Below the pieces are notes generated by a model, which did not search any database, was not told where the DNA came from, and saw nothing but the letters and a program-made list of their open reading frames with translations. Of a DNA stretch of 64,000 nucleotides, positions 13,009-24,184 are shown piece by piece. The stretch comes from Stratiolaelaps scimitus (Eukaryota > Arthropoda > Arachnida > Mesostigmata > Laelapidae), in NCBI GenBank assembly GCA_019614645.1, contig JABWDB010000003.1, forward strand, positions 24,575,001 to 24,639,000, given 5' to 3'. How positions within the stretch are numbered: the stretch's first letter is position 1; each line of letters opens with the position of its first letter. The translations under genes and the position numbers were made by a program.

Positions 13009-16000
13009 CTTCGTTGAAAAGGTAAACTTGGATTAGCCGCTCCATGACCCCAAATAAATTAATCATCTCTACTAGATCTTTTGTGAATTAGATACACATG
13101 AATACACGAACTCACAAGGTCGATAATTGAGAGAACATTTAGTGTGCAGATGCTTATGTATATGTCTGTCTATCTCAGAGTTTTGGCAATCGACTTCTGA
13201 AATCAGCCATTCGCCCCTGGACAGATACGCGAAGAAAGTCGAAACTCGAAAACAGATACTCACCCTGATTGGTATAAAAAATCACCGATTGCCATGAAAT
13301 TCAAAACTAAACATGCATATACGACCTCTTTTCAACAGATGGTTAGCGTTTACATCAAAAGTGTAAAAAGTATTCAGGTCAGCGAATCGTATGAAATCGA
13401 TTTTACCTTCGCAAAGTGCATCGACGAGCTGCGTGAATCCATGATTTTCTCCAAGCGGGGCGTGAGCATCTTGCACGGGCCGCACCAACTGCACGAGGAA
13501 TAGAGGATTATGGCGAAAAAAAATCATCAATGAAATGCATCCATATTTATTAGCCAAGAGTTATTGATTACGTCCAATAGAACTGAGAAATACATATTTT
13601 GAGATAAAGTCTACCTATCAAGAGATCCCCGGGGAAATGGGCGCCGCTGTTGTTTGCTAACTAGTTTTTAGATTATACGTCAGCGCAAATAAGTATGTTT
13701 CTTTAGTCGCAGTTAGACAAAGCCAGAGAGGGAGACTCCAATTCAATTAAAGGGTATTGAACGACATAACCAAATAGAAGCAAAGTCCATCCTGGCGAAA
13801 AACTAACACCATGTTTAACAATTAGCTGAAGGAATTTAGTACAATTGCGTATACCGAAGAGGAACGGGGCTGCAGTTTTGAGCACTCTATCCCCACTAGG
13901 GGACCTCACCTTAAAGCGTTTGCGATGACTTCACTGAGTATGACTTAAGTTTTAATTCACAGTTCTTGCATTTCGATAATTGAGCTTCGACAGATAATAC
14001 ATGAATCAATTTACATTGCAATATAATATCATATGATCTATTGTAAGTTAACTAACAACTTCACTGTACATTAAAACAATAGTCCATTTTACTTGCGTTT
14101 CCGTCTGTAGACTGAGGAATGAGTGTGTTTTCAGATTATCCATTGTATTTCGTACATAATCATTCATCAGATCCTACGATGGAGCTATGCCAGACACAGA
14201 ACGATAACTCGTTTTCAAACGATAATCAACACACATTCGAGTTACTAACCATGATAAACAAACAAAATTAGCGTCGTTATGACAAGAGGTCTAACATCAT
14301 CTACCTCTTATAGCATTTGTGCTCATGATTAAGAGCTAGCTCATAATCAATTATGTTGTATGCAAAAAAAGCGGTACAGCAAACACCTCGACGAGGTCGA
14401 GTAAAGCGAATACACCTGTATGCTCTATTGAACTTTATTTATTTTTTTCATTTTTATTTCAAGTTGGGTTATCCGGCATCATTGACAATGTACAGGGTAC
14501 GCACCTATGGCAAATGTCGCTTGTTTTTTCGTATCATTCACAAGGTATGTCAAACACACACGTAAGCTCTAATAATGGACGATGGTTGGACATAACGGAA
14601 AGCTTCGGCATCAAGCTGCTGACACCGCTAGAACTATTGTTTAGACTAGTATAGCTTACTTGATCTAATAGTTCCGCCAAAGCATAAATGAATCTTCGGT
14701 TTTACGGCGTACAAAAATAAATGCTAAAAAGAAGCCCACCAACTAATTATTCGGGGAGAACATACTTACGAAAAATTGGGTATAACTATGCTCTCCGATT
14801 TGGAATAATACCCCGCAGGGCATTCTTAATAAGACCACTTACCACATCATCGTCATCGGATATTTTTAATGAACAACTCTAACAGTTAACCGCTTCTACG
14901 CAGGTAACCGCTGCTTCTACAACAGGCATTAATAAATTGATCTTATCTTAAATAATAAACATTTACTAGTCTCTCCAGTTAAGGTAACGGTACGTTTTAA
15001 TAGTAAACCATACTAGTAGTAGCTGCAGTAATTATTTTTTCGTTTCTATAGTTTGACTTCCAAAGTTCGCTACTAACCACCACAGCTACAATTATTGTCT
15101 CTCTCGCAGTCCTTTTATGAAAAACGAGGCGTTTCACTTCATTACATACCTCTTCTTAATCTACAATGAAGCCACTCAAGCCCCGAAAACAGGGCCATCT
15201 TCGAAGGCCCTTTCAAGCTCGCGCTTGATAAATGGCACCCTCTCATGCTCTAGCAAGTTCAGCCAATTTTGTACATTGATTTCTAAAGGATACAGTTTTT
15301 GAGCCCGGAGAAGCTCCATTCGAAGTGACAGATCTACCGTAGGCAGTCCCGAAGCCCGAAGGTAGCTAGAGCTGTTCGTCAGGATGATAGCAGCCACCTT
15401 ACTATCGGTAGGAAGCTGCTCGAAAAACTGCGACCGCTCTGATTCCATGTAGTGCGATACACTGACAGGGTCGCCATTCGATCGTGTGACGACCAAGAAG
15501 TCTGCTCGTGTGCCGACGGGCGTGAGCACGTCAGCGGCCACAAATGCGCTATCTCGGACTGCAGTTACTAAAGCATCGCGCAGCGGCTCGCACTCGATGC
15601 CAATTAGTTTAATTTCACGATAGATTTGAAATCGTTGTTTCGGCGTCACACGAAACGATACGTCAAGGGGTTTCTTCAACCTGAGTCGTACGCACTGCTC
15701 AATGTCAAGTACACGTTGCAAGGCGGTGGCATTGACGAATTGGTTTTTCAACATAATCGCCAGAAAGTCATGGCTGAATAACGCCTTCAACTGAGTTTTG
15801 GGGAAGGTGCCAGTGACAACTAGATCCCGCAGGTACGTAATGAAGCTTGGCTGATTCCCAGACAGTCGAATAGCCTTCTCCTTGGCGTCAGCTAGTACGC
15901 TGGCAGCCTTTTGAACAAGGGCATCTTCAATGGACGGTTCATCACTGGACGATGTTAGTCCCTGAAAGCGGCCGTGTGCCGCAAGAATCGCTACAGCATC

Positions 16001-18064
16001 TGACAGTACCGGCAGCGGAAGATGTTCATTATTGATTACTTGATCTTTTTCCTGAACGATCAAGTCGCAGAGGAATTGAGAATTTCTAACCGTGAAATGT
16101 CGGTGCTGCTGAGTTGAGAACGCAAGCGTAGTCGTCTGGGCGATATTCCATTTATTTTCTTCGGCAACCTTCCAGAGAGTGTCGCATAGCTTCTTCGAGA
16201 ATCCTGTGTACGACAGTGTTGACAGTAGTATCCGAAAGTTTTTCTCGTCGAGATTATGCAGGTCATCAGCAACCTTGTCCATGCAGGTTTGCAGGAGTCG
16301 TTTGAATGCTGCCGATTCGAATGGGTTGGCTTTGTTGAGCTTGTTCGATTTGACGAAGGCAACCCCAGCCATCAACTTCACCGCGTCACCCGTGCTAAGC
16401 ACATCCAAGTGTCTTTGCAGAGCTGCGGAGATGAAGTTAAGCGTCTCTTTGTCGCAGTCGCCAGCCAGGGCGAACTGCAAAGCCCGATAGCATTCGTTGG
16501 AGTTTGACGTGTCGAGTTCCGTGGGACATTTGAGTTGAAAGACTAGAGGGACGGCTGCCTTTAGCGTCCCCGTCAAAATAGTCTGCTCGCTGAATCGAGT
16601 CAATAAAAAGTGCAAGAAGATCAACTGCGTCAGTGAGAGGTCCTTTATAGAGGCACGAATCATTTGGCAGATACCCTGCACGAGCGATGAAGTCGAGGGC
16701 AACTTTAGCAGAGCAACCGCCTTGAGAAGGGTAACGCACTGACCTATATCATATGAACGCACTTGTTTAAGCGTTCGGTTTGCCAGTTTGTGGAACGTTG
16801 CGGATCCAGTTATCAGCTGCGGCTCCATGGCGCCCTGCTCCACTTTGCCGCCAAGGATTTCAAAGCTGGCCAGGAGATGTTTCTTCGTCATTGCTAAATG
16901 ATGTTGCTCAATTGCGGCGAGAATATCATTTGGGTTAACCGCGGCTGTGAGGTCGCCTAGGATATAATCCTGTTCGTTAGGCGGTTCTTGTGTCTTCGTT
17001 ACGGTACTGGTGACCTGACAGAGTAGCGGTCTCGTAGACGTTCGATACGTTTGCTTGTGGAATATCAAGGAGCGCGATAAGGCACCGGCGTGCACCAGTC
17101 GGTCCAAGTGGGGGCTAGATCGCGCACAGAGTAATACCCTGCCCAATCTAATCATGTTGTCGCCAGCGGGGATCTCGGTACAGCGATCACCTGGAGCAGA
17201 TCAACGCTCCTGCAAGCATATGATATCGCCGGGCACTTCCGCAGCCTCGGAACTGCAGAAAATCACACCGATTCACAACATGCACATAGACCTCGAGACG
17301 AAACGAATTGTCTTATGTTTACAAACGAGTGTGGTCCGCACAACGAGACGTACCGTGTATCGATATTCCGTGTTTACCCACGTGTCACATGTGTGGGTTA
17401 CTCAGCAGCAGTCCGACCACCAGTCGACCCTCTGACAAATACGAAGCATAAGAAGTGTACTCAGACGGCATGACCGTTTTCAGCTGATCGGCAGGCCTTA
17501 TCTCTCCGGGCATTTTTAGTACTTATAGATTTGTAGTACCGCAGTACTAATGTACAAGCACTAGCGATAGTACTGCGGTACTTCTGTACAAGCACTATCT
17601 GAGCAGTACGGATCATGCAGGCGATTTGAAATTGTGTCTATAAATTTAGAACAGATTTCTGCTGTTGTATTTAAGTTTGCATACACATAATATATAATCG
17701 GTAGGTTCATTGAATTCGGAAGTTTGCCACAAATCGAATATCTACTAAGAGCTCAAATTCATTCATTCAGCCAATTCCACATGCGGCATTGTTGACGCGC
17801 TAAAAAAAATAACAAGATCGCTATTCAGATATACTTGGGAGCATTTAGCACCACACAGCTAACTTACGTCGCCTTGAAGTTGACCACAACAGGCTTGTCA
17901 CTTTTTAGCACCTTCTCTTTGAAGTCATTCTCATCCTGGATGGTGAACATCTCCTTTCGGCAAGCTGTCAGCGATACACCTCGGTGACCGAAGTGAATCG
18001 GCGCAATGACCGATCGCCGAATCGCACCAAAGGTTGACGAAATACTGTTTCGCAACACCAACAT
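12856..18064 (-). CDS. Trx2: Mitochondrial thioredoxin, three exons
   Basis: Joined exons 18064-17868, 13488-13407 and 13008-12856 give 432 bases, 143 residues plus stop. Splice sites are GT-AG: donor GAC|GTAAGT (phase 2), acceptor CTCGTGCAG, donor AAG|GTAAAA (phase 0), acceptor CAACGAAG. Residues 1-35 are rich in Arg, Ser and aliphatic residues with few acids, as expected for a mitochondrial transit peptide. The thioredoxin fold follows, with active site WCGPCK at residues 67-72, then KVDIDENAELA and the cis-proline loop AVPAILTF. The family reduces protein disulfides, with mitochondrial thioredoxin reductase regenerating it and peroxiredoxins as clients. Odd points: Asn stands in NFKATWCGPC where the conserved buried Asp of VDF is usual, and intron 1 (4.4 kb) holds a complete FASTK-family gene on the same strand. 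The start is the first ATG of the open frame. Confidence 0.9.
13009..15175. other. Thioredoxin intron 2 and distal part of intron 1
   Basis: Apart from exon 2 (13407-13488) I see no further coding matter. TTTATT on the plus strand near 14,436 gives a minus-strand AATAAA that could serve the FASTK-family gene, about 740 bases after its stop. Confidence 0.5.
13407..13488 (-). CDS. Trx2: Thioredoxin exon 2 (active site)
   Basis: 82 bases: one base finishes the Thr codon, then WCGPCKMLTPRLEKIM and DSRSSSMHFAK. Acceptor ends at 13489; donor GTAAAA begins at 13406. Confidence 0.88.
15176..17155 (-). CDS. FASTK-family mitochondrial RNA-binding protein with RAP domain
   Basis: A single uninterrupted frame of 659 residues, the longest in the window. 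The N-terminus (MIRLGRVLLCARSS, then Arg/Ser/His-rich to about residue 40) looks like a mitochondrial transit peptide. The middle is made of leucine-rich helical repeats typical of FASTK proteins (FAST_1 and FAST_2 regions roughly 380-550). The last 100 residues fit a RAP domain: hydrophobic strands, then MELLRAQKLYPLEINVQNW and LLEHERVPFIKRELERAF, matching the family's pattern of a Leu-rich helix, a strand with a Trp, and a closing Lys/Arg-rich helix. FASTKD proteins act in mitochondrial mRNA processing and stability. Length and layout are closest to FASTKD4/TBRG4 or FASTKD5, but I cannot separate these by eye. The gene lies wholly inside thioredoxin intron 1, same strand. No intron is needed. 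A single-exon nested gene suggests retroposition, but no poly-A tail or target duplication was seen. Confidence 0.85.
   Translation of the reverse strand: MIRLGRVLLCARSSPHLDRLVHAGALSRSLIFHKQTYRTSTRPLLCQVTSTVTKTQEPPNEQDYILGDLTAAVNPNDILAAIEQHHLAMTKKHLLASFEILGGKVEQGAMEPQLITGSATFHKLANRTLKQVRSYDIGQCVTLLKAVALLKLPSTSSLVQGICQMIRASIKDLSLTQLIFLHFLLTRFSEQTILTGTLKAAVPLVFQLKCPTELDTSNSNECYRALQFALAGDCDKETLNFISAALQRHLDVLSTGDAVKLMAGVAFVKSNKLNKANPFESAAFKRLLQTCMDKVADDLHNLDEKNFRILLSTLSYTGFSKKLCDTLWKVAEENKWNIAQTTTLAFSTQQHRHFTVRNSQFLCDLIVQEKDQVINNEHLPLPVLSDAVAILAAHGRFQGLTSSSDEPSIEDALVQKAASVLADAKEKAIRLSGNQPSFITYLRDLVVTGTFPKTQLKALFSHDFLAIMLKNQFVNATALQRVLDIEQCVRLRLKKPLDVSFRVTPKQRFQIYREIKLIGIECEPLRDALVTAVRDSAFVAADVLTPVGTRADFLVVTRSNGDPVSVSHYMESERSQFFEQLPTDSKVAAIILTNSSSYLRASGLPTVDLSLRMELLRAQKLYPLEINVQNWLNLLEHERVPFIKRELERAFEDGPVFGA
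17534..17596. repeat. Compound inverted and direct repeat in thioredoxin intron 1
   Basis: 17535-17549 and 17568-17582 are exact 15-base reverse complements (AGTACCGCAGTACTA and its complement) with an 18-base loop. A direct repeat GTACAAGCACTA follows each arm (about 17,551 and 17,586). The unit may be a diverged tandem duplication of a palindromic block. It sits about 380 bases upstream of the FASTK-family start codon. Confidence 0.75.
17868..18064 (-). CDS. Trx2: Thioredoxin exon 1 (transit peptide and first fold segment)
   Basis: ATG at 18064-18062; it encodes MLVLRNSISSTFGAIRR and onward to VVNFKA plus two bases of the next Thr codon. Strong donor GTAAGT at 17867-17862. Confidence 0.85.
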
Positions 18065-18281
18065 TGTGACCGTACTCGAGTGAATACAAGTTTTTGATTA
18101 TTGCTCGTGCCGTTGTGTTTATCTCGTGAACCGTCGGCGGTTGGGTGCGCGACTTTGTTCCGCTCAGTCGGGTGGCCGGCCCGCTTTCTCTATTCGACGG
18201 AACAGCGGAAGACACGAAAGCGGCTGGGTTGAGGCGAGTGCACGAATACCGGCAACAACACTTGACATTATCAAATTGCAG

Positions 18282-18320
18282 CTCCTTTAATAAACCAATA
18301 AAACCTTTGCCGTTACCTTT
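18282..18320 (+). repeat. 3' tail of interspersed repeat (family with TTTAATAAA tail)
   Basis: The core TTTAATAAACCAATAAA followed by a CCTTT-rich stretch recurs at 34,282-34,318 (+) and in reverse at 37,645-37,703. It ends about 220 bases upstream of the thioredoxin start codon and points the opposite way. Confidence 0.55.
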
Positions 18321-18509
18321 ACATACATCATAGAAATATGATGATGAAGGCACCGAAACTGAACTGAAATGCTGACTCGGGCTTGAATTTAGGAAGTCAA
18401 TCCCGACATGTTAACAGCAGAAAATAGCTAATTTTATGTTAAATGAAGTATTGATAAGGCATTTTAGTTTTCCTATAGTATACTTTAACTCTAGATATAA
18501 TACATAGAC

Positions 18510-18560
18510 CGGAAGTGGGAAATAGCGCAGGTCGCAGGCTCAAGCCCTGTCATGGCTTTA
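18510..18560 (+). repeat. Possible tRNA-like SINE fragment
   Basis: Box-B-like AGGCTCAAGCCCT at 18536-18548 with AATAGCGCAGG about 15 bases before. Too degenerate for a family call. Confidence 0.2.
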
Positions 18561-18743
18561 GATAGCATGGATTCTATTCCCAAGGTTTCTCCTAGTAACG
18601 TCACATGGGTGAGGGTCGAGAAATGTCTGATGGGAGAAAGGCTGGGAACCGGCAGCTGAAAACGAAAAGCTTAAAGGCTTCATATATTGTAGTTCAACCC
18701 TCTATACTAGCTACATGTAAAAGTAGATTGACTGAAGCATTGT

Positions 18744-18764
18744 CTATATATATATATATATATA
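18744..18764. repeat. (TA)n microsatellite
   Basis: About ten TA units. Confidence 0.85.
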
Positions 18765-19486
18765 CAATAACAATTACCTTACAAAAGCGACTGTTTAGAA
18801 CAACATTATACAAAGTATAATATCGGTGATAATGCGAGCGCCTTCAAATAAGTGCGTATAATAAAAAGCGGCTTTCAAATCGTCATCGTTGATTGCAATT
18901 CAAAGGTAAATATGTAAGACATATTCTCCTCGTCGAGTAAATGTAATCCGTGTCTCCCACTTGACCGCTATAGTAAACAGGATCATGCGATATACGAGTC
19001 ATGTACGCAATTTTTAAAAATCGTCCCTATTTCGTAACTGATTTTGAGTAAACTACTATTATTGATTCATAGATTCACGTATTTCAAAGACAAGCCGATC
19101 AGTTGTGTCGACGTTAAGTTCAAACAACAAGTCAGTCTAAAATATAAGGAACGGCTCAATTTGGATTCTAGTCTTTTTCTTTGGTGGGTTTACGATTAGG
19201 TTTTAATCATTTTTTTGAACTTACACAGCAAATACGGTTGCAAGAATGCTGGGTCCAGTATGGGTGCAGTTGTCCTATCGGGCCAAACACCAACCTTCAG
19301 AAAAGTTTCTGCCTGAACTAGCCCACAATAACTTGTATGTGGACAAAAAAAGCCAATGCAGAGGCAGCAGCACTAAGGTGTTTTCGATCGATAGGGAGGC
19401 ACCTATTCTTGACGACTACCATTTGCGTTGGTCATTTGCTACATTTGTGACGTATACATTTGCCACCGTACCTGTTAATAATAAAT

Positions 19487-19525
19487 TTTCCAGGCTGACC
19501 CACAGCCAAAATTTAACGTCCACGT
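19487..19525 (-). repeat. SINE-like 3' end fragment
   Basis: CAGGCTGACCCACAGCC is a diverged reverse copy of the conserved 3' end of the SINE at 10,100-10,290, and the following ATTTAACGTCCACG resembles the sequence next to the left arm there. It shows that the open frame running through here from 19,246 is not coding before about 19,659. Confidence 0.45.
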
Positions 19526-19658
19526 TCACCTTACCCATTAACGATTTGCGAATAATTGTTAACGGTCACACGGACGCTCAGCGCGGCGTCGTCGACGACC
19601 AGCGTTGTGTACTGGCATATTCAATCAGTAATTCTATTATAAATTCTAATCGTTTCAG

Positions 19659-19855
19659 ACTGCAGAGCCGCAAAGAGAAAGCCAATAAAGTTGCGACAAT
19701 TCGACAGCACTACTATCCGGAAGGCGGCTGGGGATGGGCCGTATCTGGCTGTGCTCTCGTTGTTCACCTGCTTGCGGACGGCACAGCGTTAGCATTTGCT
19801 CATTTGCTCGGTCAGGTCCACAAACAATGGGATCACGTCCCTCTACTCAACATAG
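19659..19855 (+). CDS. Exon of monocarboxylate-transporter-like (SLC16/MFS) protein, first membrane segment
   Basis: Acceptor TCGTTTCAG ends at 19658; donor ATAG|GTAAGT starts at 19856 (phase 1 out). The exon translates to LQSRKEKANKVATIRQH, then YYPEGGWGWAVSGCALVVHL and LADGTALAFAHLL. The motif EGGWGW opening the first helix is the signature of SLC16 proton-coupled monocarboxylate transporters and related MFS proteins, which carry lactate, pyruvate or similar substrates across the plasma membrane. The remaining eleven helices were not found with confidence. The open frame extends upstream to an ATG at 19,246, but that part contains a SINE fragment and low-quality coding sequence, so I place the exon start at the acceptor. 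A paralogous exon lies at 54,459-55,146. Confidence 0.7.
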
Positions 19856-21847
19856 GTAAGTGAATGGACAGGGGTCGTCGAGAACAGTGAACAATTTCAG
19901 TACGGCAGCAGCGACATGAATGACAACAACGACAACAACGAAAGGTAACAATAAGGTAGCACGTCTATGCAATCTTGCACGGCATTCATGCACGCAAGGG
20001 TTGCGGCAAACACTGCTGGGGATGGTGGTCACTTGTTTACGCGAATTGCTGTTGCAATTGAAGAAGACAATAAAAACAATTGCCGTCTCAACGAGCTTTC
20101 GGGGTCTCCGACGTAATTGTGTGGGGGCGTACGGCGTCGAGGAACATTGGTAGACATGCATGGCGTACGAATGCGCGAGTTTGAAGCAGGTGCTGACTCG
20201 AAGAATACGAGAGTCGCTTACAAATATCAAGCGGATGAGAGTGAAAAAGGTTACATGATAAAAATAATAAATATACATATATTATATTATATAAATTTGT
20301 CACATTGCAGTTACTCGCGCATCGAAACAGTTCATAGAAGCAGTCCATGACACAACAATCTCGAGGCGGTGTTCGAAGTTTATTATATAGTATGTGAATG
20401 TATATGCCCTTCTGTATAAGTGGGTAGAGGACCTCGTGTAATCGTCTGTGATAATATGACAACGTGGAATCCGTTGCCGGAGGAGCAAATAAATAGGCGC
20501 ACTCACCTTCAGCGACAGGGAACTGGATGGCTAACAATCGAAATGATGGAAATGAAAATGCTGAGGTTGACACTTGGATTAAATTGTGCTTAACTATTCT
20601 ATAATTAATAGGTGTCTAAAGTACACAGAGGCGCAATAGGATTGGACTATAATTTTAATGGATGAAGCTACTTGCATCTAACAATGATAATCATAATATA
20701 TCCTTGCCGTCCAGTATGCTATCAGTGATCGTAAGTAATAACTAGAGCATAGCGAATCTTATTCACTAAAGCAAAGTTGTGAAACGTACTTTGTAACGTG
20801 GACATCCCATAGCGTTCGTGCGTGGAACTATTGGTTGTTGATTGGTCAGCTTAATCGCACGATGGTTGGCAAGAGTTCGAGGTACAGGACATACCCCTGT
20901 AGCACTGCGCGCATGGCCAAGATGAAGAAGATGATGCTGTCAGTCAAGTTTGCTGTATCCCAGCTACCTTTTGCGGTACCCGCATGGAGGAGCGAATGGC
21001 CGCGCCCATTTTGACATAGACGACCCAGCAACAAATGAGAGCTTTTTTTGATGTTATTAGCCCCCGCCGTGATTATAACACTACAAAAAAAAGTAAAAGG
21101 TAGAATTGTCAGAGAATTGTGAGAACCAAAAGACCCAGCTCGTGTCGTAAGTAGTGGATTCTTTTAACAGGTCAAAATCGCATGAATTTTACCTGACAGT
21201 GACGTGTTCGTAGACGAAGTACAATACAATACAATGAATTGAGGTTTATCGAGCCTTCGCTAGTGAACAGTCTTCGTTTTATAGCGTAATAGATAACTGT
21301 CAAGTTGTCAAATTAGCGGCGTAAACGTAATTCTACTAGTATATGATTAGCATGCGTTCATTATCGTGATTCGTTATTTGTCGTTTTTGTTGTCTAACTA
21401 ACAACAAACTCTGTGTGTTTGTGTTCTGAGCAACATATCGACTCTTGAACAAGCTGTGTGACTCACAGTTGATATTCTTTTCCCGACGGTCATAAATCGC
21501 AGCTGGTTGGATTGCGTGAAGTATTGATATGAAATCTGCTGGCGGGGAACACCTTTTTTACGTGTGGTGATAGTGTGAACAGGTGCCGCCAGTCTGGTTA
21601 CACGCTACTATTGCACCGAATCGGAGATGGCGGTTGAGCGTCATTGTGCATCGGGTTTTTATTAGTATTATTATTATTATTATTATATAGTCATAAGGGT
21701 ACGAAGTTGAGATAGAAGAAAGCTACTCTCAGGAGCAATTACTTTTAGTAGACATTCGCTCGACGGCGCTACATTACATGCTGACATTACGTGACATTAC
21801 TGGCAGCGAAATGAACAGGCACACCTCGAAATGATAATGGTAATGAC

Positions 21848-21895
21848 ATATATATATATATATATATATATATGTGAGAGAGAGAGAGAGAGGGA
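21848..21895. repeat. Compound (AT)n-(GA)n microsatellite
   Basis: Thirteen AT units run directly into a GA array. Confidence 0.9.
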
Positions 21896-22610
21896 GGGGG
21901 AGAAAGAGAGAGATGAAGACCATGTGAAGCATTTGTACCGATCTGGTAAATTCATCCACCAGCCCCGCACACAGTGAATGTTGATACTGGTTATTATTAT
22001 ATGTTGGTGTTCGCCTGCATTGCACCGCAGTCGTTGATTCGTTAATGGCATTTTATTGTCGCAGGGACGAGCATTGGAAGGTCGTTCAAAGGGCCCACCC
22101 TATTGTCTGCCGTATTGTGTCAGCTCATCCTTTGGCCACGCTTTAATCATATACTTCATGTTCAATTCCCATCTGTGCTGTCGGTACGAAAGGCACATAT
22201 TTATCCCGGCTCACTGAAACAACTGGACAATTTCTCGATTCTACGAAGAAATGAAGAGTTGAAACTAGAATCATAATATGTTCTGTCATTTCTATATCTT
22301 AGCGGTCCAGGAAATATAATTTTCAGATCAGCTAGAATAATGTCTTCTGTTTTATTTTCTGTTCAGTCATAAATAGTCAGTTGAGCCAACTTTGATTGTG
22401 AACGGTAGATGTGGCGAACGAAACAAAATATCCCCCATTAGTGCTTAGGACGTTCGGTACTTGGTGTAACATATTGGCCTCCGGTGACAGCAAGGTTAGT
22501 CATATAGCCATATTCTATATTACGCAGGAGGGTAGTCGTTGGGGAGAAGACTATTAAATTGGTTCGCCTTTATAGCGTCTTGCGCGCGCAAGGGTTACAG
22601 ATAACAACAG

Positions 22611-22651
22611 CTGGCACACTCTAACGGAAGGCCGCCGTTAGAGTGTGCCAG
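22611..22651. repeat. Perfect 17-bp inverted repeat (hairpin)
   Basis: CTGGCACACTCTAACGG (22611-22627) and its exact complement (22635-22651) flank a 7-base loop. No T-run follows, and no repeat family was recognised. Confidence 0.85.
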
Positions 22652-23227
22652 ACATGAACACAAACATGAACTTTCGTTGAAAACTACCTCTCACACTGCG
22701 CGGATCATAATGTCGAAGTTACGCTCAGCCGATAGATTAATGCTTGTTACCTAGCTGAGTGATGAGAATGTATTGAAATGGCCGGTTAACGTGTAATGAG
22801 CAGTAGGCCACTATATCGAGCCTGTTATCCTATTAATTCAAATTATTTAACTAGAAACCTTTAATTTAGCCATAACCCACTGAATAGTTCTTGTCATCCC
22901 GCCACCTTGCTTCTATGTATTTTGCGTTTAAATTTGCAACCGAATGCATTTTGCGCATTTGAACAATTATCAAAGAGAAGAAGCCTACAATAATCAAAAT
23001 GCGAGTTGGAGCTAGTTTTAAAGATCGCCGGCATGTGAGATCGTGATCACTTCATTTCCATCGACTATTTGATGGAATTATTCTATTATATATACCAAAG
23101 ACAGGCGGCTCTATCTAGCGTAAGTCCCAATAAGAAAAGCGTTCGCTGAGAACCCAACGTCAGAGCCGCTGTTCTAACGTGGGTGTGAGACTATCTTCGG
23201 CTCCAAATACTTGCTGCTATCTAGTTC

Positions 23228-23233
23228 ATATAT

Positions 23234-23269
<36 letters not shown>
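23228..23269. repeat. (TA)n microsatellite, interrupted once
   Basis: About 42 bases of TA repeats with one phase slip. Confidence 0.9.
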
Positions 23270-24114
23270 GCTACATATTTATATCTAGATTTACGTGGGA
23301 TCAGCTAGAAATTGTTTGTGTTCCGTATCATCCGGTGCACTCGCGTGTCTGTGTGACACCTTGTAAATTGCGCGACGGCTGAATCACGCCGCACCTGCTT
23401 GCTTCAATCAGCGATTATATTAGCAAAACGCTACGGGAGATCGCTTTGCAGTTCTCTTTCGTTAATTGTGCCTCGTCTGTTTTTGCCTATATGCGATAGA
23501 TATAGCTGTGGGCCCTATTTGGTACAGTGCGTTCATTCGGGCAGCTACTGAACACATTCTTCGGTAGCTGGCTGAATGATCTTCGAGTGAATTCAATGCG
23601 GTGGACGGCACCGATATAATCCAGCCATTACTACTGCGATTACTACTACCTCTACTACTACCACTGCTAATAATAACCGTGTGGCTACAGCCGAGATACC
23701 GCATTTTAACTTAATTTGCTTTCTACCAGAATTTCTATTTTATATCCTCCACTAGCGTTTCACAGAGATTCGCACGTGAGGATTTTGAAAAGCAGCGATT
23801 TTTTTTTGCCTGCGCTGCCGGGCCACTTGAGATGATCGTAAAAATTCCGCCTGTCAATTACGTTTCAGTGAGAGAAGAATCGTGATTACCCAATGGCGGG
23901 GAGAGTCATTTCATGTTCATTCACGCTGATGTAAGAGGTGCGATGTGGCTTTTAAAATGATTCATGACTTACTCGCTCAGTTCAAATAAAAGAGAGACCG
24001 CATTTTCGATCGAAAACGGGGGACGAGTTTCTTCGGATGACTCGTACTTGATTGTATGGTGTGGGTTAGATTGTCGGAATTACGGGGTACCACATTGATA
24101 TGTGGGTAAATCTT

Positions 24115-24184
24115 CGTGAGTTGATGTGTCTATGTATCCTCGTGAATTGATGTGTGTATGTATCCTCGTGAATTGATATGTGTT
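24115..24184. repeat. 26-bp minisatellite, about 2.7 copies
   Basis: The unit starts CGTGARTTGATGTG and ends TATGTATCCT; copies at 24115, 24141 and a partial one at 24167, with one or two differences each. Confidence 0.85.

Noticed and set aside
17055..17435. 126-codon plus-strand frame opposite the FASTK-family start
   Set aside because: It overlaps the 5' end of the much better supported minus-strand gene and has no domain.
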